5,067 nucleotides of DNA, taken from Actinomycetes bacterium. GTDB lineage: Bacteria; Actinomycetota; Actinomycetes; Streptosporangiales; Streptosporangiaceae. The stretch lies in NCBI GenBank assembly GCA_023425615.1, contig JAFACJ010000782.1, positions 1 to 5,067 of the forward strand, in the 5' to 3' direction. Made by a program: the position numbers and the translations under genes. Below the pieces are notes generated by a model. The model saw only the letters and a list, made by a program, of their open reading frames with translations. It was not told the origin of the DNA and ran no database searches. Below are positions 1-4,486 of this stretch, piece after piece. Position 1 is the first letter of the stretch, and each line of letters begins with the position of its first letter.

Positions 1-1449
1 CAGCAGCGTCGCCCCCGCGCGCACCGCCGCGACGCCGCCGCTGATCTGCGCGGTGCGCAGGGTCAGGCCGGTGTTCATCGAGCCGTCGAAGCCCACGTAG
101 CCCACGGCGCCGCCGTACCAGCGGCGCGGCGTCTCCTCGTGGTCCTCGATGAACTGCATCGCCCAGGTCTTGGGGGCGCCGGTGACGGTCACCGCCCACA
201 TGTGGGTGAGGAAGGCGTCGAGGGCGTCGAAGCCCGGACGCAGCCGCCCCTCGATGTGGTCGACGGTGTGGATGAGCCGCGAGTACATCTCGATCTGGCG
301 GCGCCCGATGACCTTCACGCTGCCCGGTACGCACACCCGCGACTTGTCGTTGCGGTCGACGTCGGTGCACATGGTCAGCTCCGACTCCTCCTTGAGGGAG
401 CTGAGCAGGGTGCGGATGTTCTCGGCGTCCTCCAGCGGGTCGCCGCCGCGCTTGATCGTGCCGGAGATCGGGCAGGTCTCGACGCGGTCGCCGGTGACCC
501 GCACGAACATCTCGGGCGAGGCGCCGACGAGGTACTCGCCCTCGCCGAGGTTGAAGAAGAACTCGTACGGCGCGGGGTTGATCTCGCGCAGCCGGTCGAA
601 GAACCGGGCGGGCGAGTGGCACGGCGCGTACATGACCTGGCCGGGCACCACCTCGAACAGGTCGCCGCGCAGGAACTTCTCCTTGGCCTCGCGGACCACC
701 CCGGCGTAGTGGCCTGGCACCGGCTGGGCGGGCGTCTCGCGCAGCTCGGGGACCGGGGTCGGCTCGGTCTCCCGCGGCAGCCCCGCGGTGCCCGAGCCGT
801 CGCCGAGGGCGAACTCGTAGCGGAAGCGGGTGCACGACTCGCGCTTGCGGTCGATCACCAGCAGCTCGTCGGCCAGGTGCAGGACCAGGTCGCGGTGGTC
901 GGGCGAGCGCGGGATGCGCAGCTCGATCGGCTCGAACTGGAACGACAGGTCGTAGCCGAACGCGCCGTACAGGCCGAGGTGGGGGTCGGCGCCGGCGGGG
1001 TCGGCGGGGCGCAGCAGGTCGGCGACGGCGCGCAGCGCGGTGAAGACGGTGGGCTGGCGGCTGCGCTCCTCCTCGGCGAAGACCTCCTCGCCCCGCGGCA
1101 CGTACACCTCGACCAGCCCGGGCCGGTCGGTCCGCGTCTCACCGCCGCGGCGCATGACCGCGGGGATCGCCGGCCGCAGCACCTCGCCGCGGGCGTTCAG
1201 CGCCCTGGCGCTGATCAGCCGCCCCCGGGCGACCAGCTCCACGGAAGGGTCGACGTACCCCATCGCCCAGCGGCTGTAGCGGCCCGGATACTCCATGCCC
1301 GAACTGAGGACGCCGCCGCGTCTCGCCTCGACCGCCGAGACGAGCCGGGCCAGCAGCCCCTCCTCGCCGTCGGCCTCCACCGGCTCCGCGGTGCGGGTCA
1401 CCGTGATCCCACCGGCCGTCCGGTAGGTCGTGCTCGTCTGACTGTCCAC
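1..1449 (-). CDS. trpE: Anthranilate synthase, chorismate-binding part of a probable TrpE-TrpG fusion (3' end outside window)
   Basis: Converts chorismate and glutamine-derived ammonia to anthranilate, the first committed step of tryptophan synthesis, in the cytoplasm. The 483 residues visible from GTG 1449 cover the N-terminal regulatory region and the chorismate-binding domain. An SSGMEYPGRYSRW segment (49-61) stands where stand-alone TrpE proteins carry the LLES Trp-feedback motif. Further motifs are PISGTIKRG (327-335), ELTMCTDVDRNDKSR (357-371), VTGAPKTWAMQFIEDHE (422-438) and GGAVGYVGFDGSMNTGLTLRT (split across 446-466). The MCTDVDRND and VTGAPKTW forms are those I associate with fused TrpE(G) and PhzE-like enzymes, so a C-terminal glutamine amidotransferase domain is expected left of the window; this is inference. 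The start is set by a GGAG Shine-Dalgarno 6 nt upstream. The three-Trp-codon leader upstream argues for tryptophan biosynthesis rather than phenazine (PhzE) or folate (PabB) function. Expression is controlled by attenuation. Confidence 0.93.
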   Translation of the reverse strand, partial: MDSQTSTTYRTAGGITVTRTAEPVEADGEEGLLARLVSAVEARRGGVLSSGMEYPGRYSRWAMGYVDPSVELVARGRLISARALNARGEVLRPAIPAVMRRGGETRTDRPGLVEVYVPRGEEVFAEEERSRQPTVFTALRAVADLLRPADPAGADPHLGLYGAFGYDLSFQFEPIELRIPRSPDHRDLVLHLADELLVIDRKRESCTRFRYEFALGDGSGTAGLPRETEPTPVPELRETPAQPVPGHYAGVVREAKEKFLRGDLFEVVPGQVMYAPCHSPARFFDRLREINPAPYEFFFNLGEGEYLVGASPEMFVRVTGDRVETCPISGTIKRGGDPLEDAENIRTLLSSLKEESELTMCTDVDRNDKSRVCVPGSVKVIGRRQIEMYSRLIHTVDHIEGRLRPGFDALDAFLTHMWAVTVTGAPKTWAMQFIEDHEETPRRWYGGAVGYVGFDGSMNTGLTLRTAQISGGVAAVRAGATLL

Positions 1450-1455
1450 CCTGGT

Positions 1456-1460
1456 CTCCT
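1456..1460 (-). promoter_or_regulatory. Ribosome binding site of trpE
   Basis: On the minus strand the sequence AGAGGAGA precedes GTG 1449, with the AGGAG core 6 nt from the start codon. It lies downstream of the attenuator hairpin, so it is transcribed only on read-through. It fixes the GTG as the start, since no alternative start nearby has a comparable site. Confidence 0.8.
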
Positions 1461-1490
1461 CTTGGCCGGACCGGCTCAGGACGGAAACGC

Positions 1491-1515
1491 GAAACGACCG
1501 CCCTGAGGACGGTCG
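1491..1515 (-). terminator. trp attenuator: intrinsic terminator hairpin
   Basis: Read on the minus strand, arm CGACCGTCC (1515-1507), loop TCA and arm GGGCGGTCG (1503-1495) form a 9-bp stem with a single G-U wobble. It is followed directly by TTTCGCGTTT. The hairpin sits between the leader-peptide stop (1548) and the trpE ribosome binding site. It therefore stops transcription before trpE when the leader is translated to its end, meaning charged tRNA-Trp is plentiful. The T tract is interrupted, as is common in high-GC actinobacteria. Structure and placement are seen directly; function is inferred from the layout. Confidence 0.82.
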
Positions 1516-1551
1516 CTGGGTTCAGAACATGCTCAACCTGCGCCGCCTCAG
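1503..1551 (-). promoter_or_regulatory. trp antiterminator structure (alternative to the terminator hairpin)
   Basis: On the minus strand CTGAGGCGGCGC (1551-1540) can pair with GCGaCCGtCCTCAG (1516-1503): CTGAGG with CCTCAG, CGG with CCG and CGC with GCG, with single-base bulges at A1513 and T1509 (plus-strand numbering of the paired base). GGTT (1538-1535) can pair with AACC (1522-1519), extending the stem. This consumes the whole 5' arm of the terminator, so the two folds exclude each other. A ribosome stalled on the Trp codons (1565-1557) leaves most of the 1545-1535 arm free, so the antiterminator forms. One that reaches the stop codon (1550-1548) covers that arm, so the terminator forms. 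Pairing is read by eye; no folding energy was computed. Confidence 0.68.
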
Positions 1552-1613
1552 CGACGCCACCACCACTGCTGCTCGCCCCGCGGGATGGCCGGGCTGACCG
1601 TTTCGGTTCGCAT
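1548..1613 (-). CDS. trpL: trp operon leader peptide with three tandem Trp codons
   Basis: A 21-codon minus-strand ORF from ATG 1613 to TGA 1548. It begins MRTETVSPAIPRG and ends EQQWWWRR, with TGG-TGG-TGG at 1565-1557, only two codons before the stop. Three consecutive Trp codons in so short an ORF, just upstream of an anthranilate synthase and a terminator/antiterminator pair, are the signature of a transcription attenuation leader. As I recall, a similar three-Trp leader was described for a fused anthranilate synthase gene of Streptomyces venezuelae. The peptide itself needs no function; its translation senses charged tRNA-Trp. There is no Shine-Dalgarno sequence before the ATG, but a -10-like TAATGT ends 9 nt upstream, suggesting a leaderless or almost leaderless start. 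It is too short for routine gene callers. Confidence 0.9.
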   Translation of the reverse strand: MRTETVSPAIPRGEQQWWWRR

Positions 1614-1652
1614 GATGGCAGCACATTACCCGCTAGCCCGGAGCCAGGCCAA
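1614..1652 (-). promoter_or_regulatory. Probable promoter of trpL-trpE
   Basis: On the minus strand TAATGT (1628-1623) fits the actinobacterial -10 pattern TANNNT. A TTGGCC hexamer (1652-1647) 18 nt upstream is a partial -35 match. Initiation 7-10 nt after the -10 would fall at about 1616-1613, at or within 3 nt of the leader-peptide ATG. The match is by eye and the -35 is weak, but the position relative to trpL supports it. Confidence 0.55.
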
Positions 1653-1687
1653 GCAGAACCACGTGGACACAGGGTTTTGTGATGGCC

Positions 1688-1722
1688 CGATTGCTGCAAG
1701 GATAGAACCACGAAAGCAATCG
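1688..1722. repeat. Perfect 8-bp inverted repeat, candidate operator for the VOC-CMD operon
   Basis: CGATTGCT (1688-1695) and AGCAATCG (1715-1722) are exact reverse complements separated by 19 nt. The left arm overlaps a second small palindrome, TTGC-T-GCAA (1691-1699). The right arm overlaps AAGC-AATC-GCTT (1714-1725). The repeat lies in an AT-richer patch of the divergent intergenic region, 43-77 bp upstream of the VOC start. A weak promoter-like pair for the plus strand (TTGTGA at 1678, TAGAAC at 1703, spacing 19) overlaps it. A regulator such as the TetR protein encoded at 2918-3547 could bind here; that link is inference. No U-rich tail follows, so it is not a terminator. Confidence 0.45.
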
Positions 1723-1764
1723 CTTACTTGGGTGGTGGGGTCCGTGGGGCAGGGCGAATTCGAG

Positions 1765-2310
1765 ATGCGGGGGTTCAACCACCTCGCCTTGGTGTGCAGC
1801 GACATGAAGCAGACCGTCGACTTCTACCAGGGGCTCCTCGGCATGCCCCTCATCAAGACGATCGAGCTGCCCTTCGGATACGGGCAGCACTTCTTCTTCG
1901 ACGCGGGGGGCGGCAACGCGCTCGCCTTCTTCTGGTTCGCCGACGCGCCCGAGGCCGTGCCCGGCGTCTCCGCGCCCAAAGGGGTGCCCGACAGCGGTGA
2001 GCTGCTCTCGGCGGTCGGCTCGATGAACCACATCGCCATCGACGTGCCGGCCGAGAGGCTGGAGGAGTACCGCGAGAAGCTCATCGCCAAGGGGCTGGAG
2101 GTGGGCAACATCCTCAACCACGACGACAGCGAGTACGGCGTCGCGCCCGCCTGGGACGAGGGGGTGTTCGTCAGGTCCCTGTACTTCAAGGACCCCGACG
2201 GCATCCTCGTGGAGTTCGCGGGCTGGACCCGCCCGCTCGACCGGCCCGAGGACGTCAGGCACGAGCCGCGGACCGCCGCCGACCTCACCCGCAACCAGAC
2301 CAGCGCCTGA
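1765..2310 (+). CDS. VOC-superfamily metalloprotein (glyoxalase/extradiol-dioxygenase fold)
   Basis: A 181-residue cytoplasmic protein of the vicinal oxygen chelate fold, built from two beta-alpha-beta-beta-beta modules: about 4-60 (FNHLALVCSDMKQTVDFYQG) and 87-155 (MNHIAIDVPAERLEEYREK to DPDGILVEF). His6, His89 and Glu150 occupy the positions expected of the His-His-Glu metal site of type I extradiol dioxygenases and related enzymes. His42 could also contribute. The family includes dioxygenases, isomerases, epimerases and resistance proteins, so the reaction cannot be named. ATG 1765 is chosen because the fold begins at once after it and AGGG lies 10 nt upstream. In-frame GTG 1744 would add seven residues, and ATG 1585 would run back through the trp promoter. 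It is followed after 11 bp by a CMD-family gene, so the two are probably cotranscribed and may act on one aromatic or reactive carbonyl substrate. Confidence 0.87.
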   Translation: MRGFNHLALVCSDMKQTVDFYQGLLGMPLIKTIELPFGYGQHFFFDAGGGNALAFFWFADAPEAVPGVSAPKGVPDSGELLSAVGSMNHIAIDVPAERLEEYREKLIAKGLEVGNILNHDDSEYGVAPAWDEGVFVRSLYFKDPDGILVEFAGWTRPLDRPEDVRHEPRTAADLTRNQTSA

Positions 2311-2317
2311 GAGGGAG
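2311..2317 (+). promoter_or_regulatory. Ribosome binding site of the CMD-family gene
   Basis: GAGGGAG lies immediately after the VOC stop codon and 4 nt before ATG 2322. This supports that start and translation from a shared VOC-CMD mRNA. Confidence 0.7.
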
Positions 2318-2321
2318 CCAC

Positions 2322-2963
2322 ATGCCGAGACTGCGCCAGGTCCGCCGCGAGGAGACCGACGACCCCCTGGTCCTCTTCTTCTACGACCGGCTCTTCGGAG
2401 AGGGCGTCGACCCCGTCGAGAACCCCGGCACCGCGACCGGCACCCCCGGCGACTGGTGGACCACCTTCGCCCTGGACGGCACCATCTTCAAGCACTGCGT
2501 GAAGGGCTTCCAGCTCTACCGCGGCGTCAAGCTCGACCCGATGCTGCGCGAGCTGGGCCAGACGCTGGCCGGCTACCTGCGGGGCAGCCAGTTCGTCTTC
2601 TCCCAGCACTGCAAGCAGATGCGCGCGCTCGGCATGCCGGAGGAGAAGATCCAGGCGATTCCGTCCTGGGAGGTCAGCGACGTCTTCGACGAACTGGAGC
2701 GCGCCGTCCTCGCCTACACCAACGCGCTGGTGCTCGGCGGCGGCCGGGTCCGCGACGAGGTGTTCGCGGTGCTGCAGAAGCACCTGCCCGACGAGCAGAT
2801 CCTCGAGCTGACCTACACCACCTGCCTGTACGACATGCACGCGGTCATGACCAAGGCGCTGCGCCTGGAGTACGACGACCGCGCCGAGGAGATCGTCGAG
2901 GTCGCCGCGCCCGAGGGCTACGGCAGCCGCGACATCGCCGACGACATCACCGGCGGCGCCTGA
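2322..2963 (+). CDS. Carboxymuconolactone decarboxylase (CMD)/AhpD-like family protein
   Basis: A 213-residue, mainly helical cytoplasmic protein. The family core spans about 45-180, with the motif region GSQFVFSQHCKQMRALGMPEEKI split across 88-110, where CMD and AhpD proteins carry their active-site helix followed by a G-(L/M)-(S/P)-(E/D)-E-x-(I/V) turn. Only one cysteine (Cys97, after His96) is present there. The Cys-x-x-Cys pair of AhpD peroxidases is absent, so disulfide peroxidase activity like that of AhpD is unlikely. Other cysteines are Cys59 and Cys168. A second helical segment, FDELERAVLAYTNALVLGGG (122-141), is typical of this family ahead of the final helix pair. True 4-carboxymuconolactone decarboxylase is shorter and usually sits with pca genes, which are not seen here. 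Coupling to the VOC gene suggests a catabolic or detoxification role, with unknown substrate. The last 46 bp overlap the convergent TetR gene. Confidence 0.83.
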   Translation: MPRLRQVRREETDDPLVLFFYDRLFGEGVDPVENPGTATGTPGDWWTTFALDGTIFKHCVKGFQLYRGVKLDPMLRELGQTLAGYLRGSQFVFSQHCKQMRALGMPEEKIQAIPSWEVSDVFDELERAVLAYTNALVLGGGRVRDEVFAVLQKHLPDEQILELTYTTCLYDMHAVMTKALRLEYDDRAEEIVEVAAPEGYGSRDIADDITGGA

Positions 2964-3547
2964 CCCGGCACCGCGAACGCCGTCGCGGGCAGGCCGCCCA
3001 GCACCAGCTCGGTCAGCGCCCCCACCACCGCCTCGCGCGGCACCTCGGGATGGTCCAGCCACCAGTCACCGGCGTTCTGGACCATCCCGACGATGGCGTG
3101 GCCCCACACCCGGGCGCGGGCGCCGTCGCCCTCGGCCGTCAGCAGTTCGGCGATCTCCCGGCCCAGGGTCTGCATCACCGTGGACATGACGCTGTGCGCC
3201 GCGGAGTCCTCGGCCCTGGCCCGGTGCATGAGGAAGCGGTAGAAGTTCAGGTTCTCGGAGATCATCGCGAGGTAGGTGTCGATGCCGCCGCGCACCCGCT
3301 CGCTCAGCTCGCCCGCGGCCAGCATCCGCTCCCGTATCGCCTCGACCAGCACCCGGCTGTGGCGTTCGGCGAGCGTCTGGTAGAGCCCGCTCTTGGCGCC
3401 GAAGTGCCGGTAGAGGATCGGCTTGCTGACACCGGCCTCGGCCGCGATGGCAGCCATCGACGCCTCGGGGCCCTCCCGCTGGATCACCGCGTCGGCGGCT
3501 TCGAGCAGCGCGCGGCGCCGGTCGGGGTCCCTGCTGCGTGTGCTCAC
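2918..3547 (-). CDS. TetR/AcrR-family transcriptional regulator
   Basis: A 209-residue DNA-binding protein. The N-terminal helix-turn-helix lies at about 12-58: RRALLEAADAVI, then ASMAAIAAEAGVSKPILYRH (29-48) and FGAKSGLYQTLAERH. This is the typical TetR recognition helix and following segment. The C-terminal helical part (about 65-190), including FYRFLMHRARAE (102-113) and WWLDHPEVPREAV (162-174), should hold the dimer interface and ligand pocket; the ligand cannot be read from sequence. GTG 3547 is preferred over the upstream in-frame ATG 3592, because the extra 15 residues (starting MPVGGWDAPP) look unlike a family N-terminus and a -10-like TAACGT ends 7 nt before the GTG with no Shine-Dalgarno site. 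The gene is convergent with and overlaps the CMD gene, and divergent from nei. Likely targets are its own promoter and the VOC-CMD operon (inference). Confidence 0.92.
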   Translation of the reverse strand: MSTRSRDPDRRRALLEAADAVIQREGPEASMAAIAAEAGVSKPILYRHFGAKSGLYQTLAERHSRVLVEAIRERMLAAGELSERVRGGIDTYLAMISENLNFYRFLMHRARAEDSAAHSVMSTVMQTLGREIAELLTAEGDGARARVWGHAIVGMVQNAGDWWLDHPEVPREAVVGALTELVLGGLPATAFAVPGQAPPVMSSAMSRLP

Positions 3548-3585
3548 GGCGCAAACGTTACGGGGAGGGGCATCCCACCCGCCAA
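3547..3585 (-). promoter_or_regulatory. Candidate leaderless promoter of the tetR gene
   Basis: On the minus strand TAACGT (3560-3555) fits TANNNT and ends 7 nt before GTG 3547, so transcription should begin at the start codon. TTGGCG (3585-3580) lies 19 nt upstream as a possible -35. The -10 contains the palindrome AACGTT, which could allow autoregulation, but six bases is weak evidence. Confidence 0.42.
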
Positions 3586-3601
3586 CCGGCATCGGACGGC
3601 G

Positions 3602-3622
3602 GATACCGGATCGCGAGGTATC
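3602..3622. repeat. Inverted repeat GATACC-N9-GGTATC in the tetR-nei intergenic region
   Basis: GATACC (3602-3607) and GGTATC (3617-3622) are exact reverse complements around a 9-nt spacer that contains the palindrome TCGCGA (3611-3616). The right arm overlaps the -10-like TATCGT of nei. Size and position suit a dimeric repressor site between two divergent genes. It does not resemble the repeat at 1688-1722, so the two are unlikely to be sites for the same protein. It could also be chance. Confidence 0.33.
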
Positions 3623-3631
3623 GTCGGCACG
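3619..3631 (+). promoter_or_regulatory. Candidate -10 element and leaderless start of nei
   Basis: TATCGT (3619-3624) fits the TANNNT pattern and ends 6 nt before GTG 3631, so a transcript starting about 7 nt downstream would begin at the start codon. No good Shine-Dalgarno sequence is present; GAGG at 3615-3618 is 12 nt away. No convincing -35 was found. The start codon lies in a 10-bp palindrome, GGCACGTGCC (3626-3635). Confidence 0.4.
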
Positions 3632-4437
3632 TGCCCGAAGGTCATGTCATCCACCGTCTCGCCCGCAAGTACGCCGAGGCGTTCGCGGGACGGCCGGTCG
3701 CGGCCTCCAGCCCCCAGGGACGGTTCTCCGAGGGCGCGGCCCTGATCCACGGCTCCCCCGTCATGGGAGCCGAAGCCCACGGAAAACACCTGTTCGTCGA
3801 CTTCCCCGCCGGCTGGCTCCACGTCCACCTGGGCCTGTACGGGAAGGTCGCCTGGGGGACGCCGCCCGTGCCCTCCCCCGTCGGCCAGGTCCGGCTGCGC
3901 CTCGTCGGCGAGGAGACGTACTGCGACCTGCGCGGCCCGGCGGCCTGCGAACTGCTCACCCCCGCCGAGAAGGACGTCCTGCACGCCAGGCTCGGCCCCG
4001 ACCCGCTGCGCCCGGACGCCGACGGCGAACGCGCCTGGGCCATGGTCTCCCGCAGCAGGCAGCCGGTCTCCACGCTGCTCATGGACCAGAAGGTCATCTC
4101 CGGCGTCGGCAACATCTACCGCGCCGAGGTGCTCTTCCGGCACCGCATCGACCCCCGCAAGGCCGGACGCGACCTCGACCACCAGGAGTGGAAGGCGATC
4201 TGGACGGACCTGGTGGAGCTCATGGCCCTGGGCGTGGAGGAGGGCAGGATCGACACCGTGCGGCACGAGCACCTGCCCGAGGCCATGGGGCGCCCCCCGC
4301 GGGTCGACGCCCACGGGGGCGAGGTCTACGTCTACCGGCGGGCCGGGCTGCCCTGCCTGGTGTGCGGGATGGCCGTGCGCACCGAGAGCGTCCAGGCGCG
4401 CAACCTCTTCTGGTGCCCCGGCTGCCAGCAGGGCTGA
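3631..4437 (+). CDS. nei: Fpg/Nei-family DNA glycosylase/AP lyase (endonuclease VIII type)
   Basis: Removes oxidised bases from DNA and cleaves the abasic site in base-excision repair. The 268-residue length is normal for the family. The N-terminus MPEGHVIHRLARK supplies the catalytic Pro2 and Glu3 (Pro1 and Glu2 after Met removal). Lys52 in AHGKHLF is the conserved beta-sandwich lysine. The helix-two-turn-helix motif lies at 153-166 (QKVISGVGNIYRAE), with Asn161. The C-terminal zinc finger is C242-x2-C245-x16-C262-x2-C265, with Arg258 at the DNA-contacting position. PEGH rather than the PELPEVE of Fpg places it with Nei; length and N-terminus resemble, from memory, mycobacterial Nei1. GTG 3631 is chosen because Pro and Glu must follow the initiator directly, so the longer frame from 3538 cannot be the mature enzyme. 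It is divergent from tetR; pgm follows after 48 bp with its own promoter-like element. Confidence 0.95.
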   Translation: MPEGHVIHRLARKYAEAFAGRPVAASSPQGRFSEGAALIHGSPVMGAEAHGKHLFVDFPAGWLHVHLGLYGKVAWGTPPVPSPVGQVRLRLVGEETYCDLRGPAACELLTPAEKDVLHARLGPDPLRPDADGERAWAMVSRSRQPVSTLLMDQKVISGVGNIYRAEVLFRHRIDPRKAGRDLDHQEWKAIWTDLVELMALGVEEGRIDTVRHEHLPEAMGRPPRVDAHGGEVYVYRRAGLPCLVCGMAVRTESVQARNLFWCPGCQQG

Positions 4438-4438
4438 A

Positions 4439-4458
4439 CCGGGCGAACCGGCTCCCGG
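4439..4458. other. Weak hairpin after nei, possible terminator
   Basis: CCGGG (4439-4443) and CCCGG (4454-4458) can pair around a 10-nt loop just after the nei stop codon. There is no T tract and the stem is short, so it is at best a weak terminator. It overlaps where a pgm -35 element would fall. Confidence 0.2.
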
Positions 4459-4473
4459 CGCGGGGACGGCCAC

Positions 4474-4486
4474 TAAGATCAGTCCA
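4474..4486 (+). promoter_or_regulatory. Candidate -10 element and leaderless start of pgm
   Basis: TAAGAT (4474-4479) is a good TANNNT -10 match standing out in GC-rich DNA. It ends 6 nt before ATG 4486, so transcription would start on the A of the ATG. There is no Shine-Dalgarno sequence in the intervening bases, and no clear -35 could be found 16-19 nt upstream. Confidence 0.5.

Noticed and set aside
139..1506. Long plus-strand open frame of 455 codons across the trpE region
   Set aside because: It is the antisense shadow of trpE. Its low-complexity Gly/Ala/Val/Arg-rich protein shows no family motif, while the minus strand gives a clear anthranilate synthase.
1682..1705. Seven-codon ORF (ATG GCC CGA TTG CTG CAA GGA TAG) upstream of VOC
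   Set aside because: No ribosome binding site, no repeated regulatory codons and no paired stem structures; it coincides with the inverted repeat and is likely chance.
1139..1711. Minus-strand 190-codon frame overlapping the trp leader
   Set aside because: Reads the leader region out of frame with the WWW peptide and trpE, and has no recognisable domain.
1585..1764. Upstream extension of the VOC gene to ATG 1585
   Set aside because: It would add 60 residues outside the VOC fold and run back over the trp leader and promoter; the fold begins at ATG 1765.
1824..3062. Minus-strand 412-codon open frame across the VOC and CMD genes
   Set aside because: Shadow frame in GC-rich DNA. The plus-strand proteins have recognisable folds and this one does not.
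3561..3580. GGG-CAT-CCC mini-palindrome and G-rich run in the tetR-nei spacer
   Set aside because: Too short and of a kind expected by chance in DNA this GC-rich.
3538..3630. Upstream extension of the Nei gene
   Set aside because: The catalytic Pro-Glu must directly follow the initiator residue, and the extension overlaps the start of tetR.
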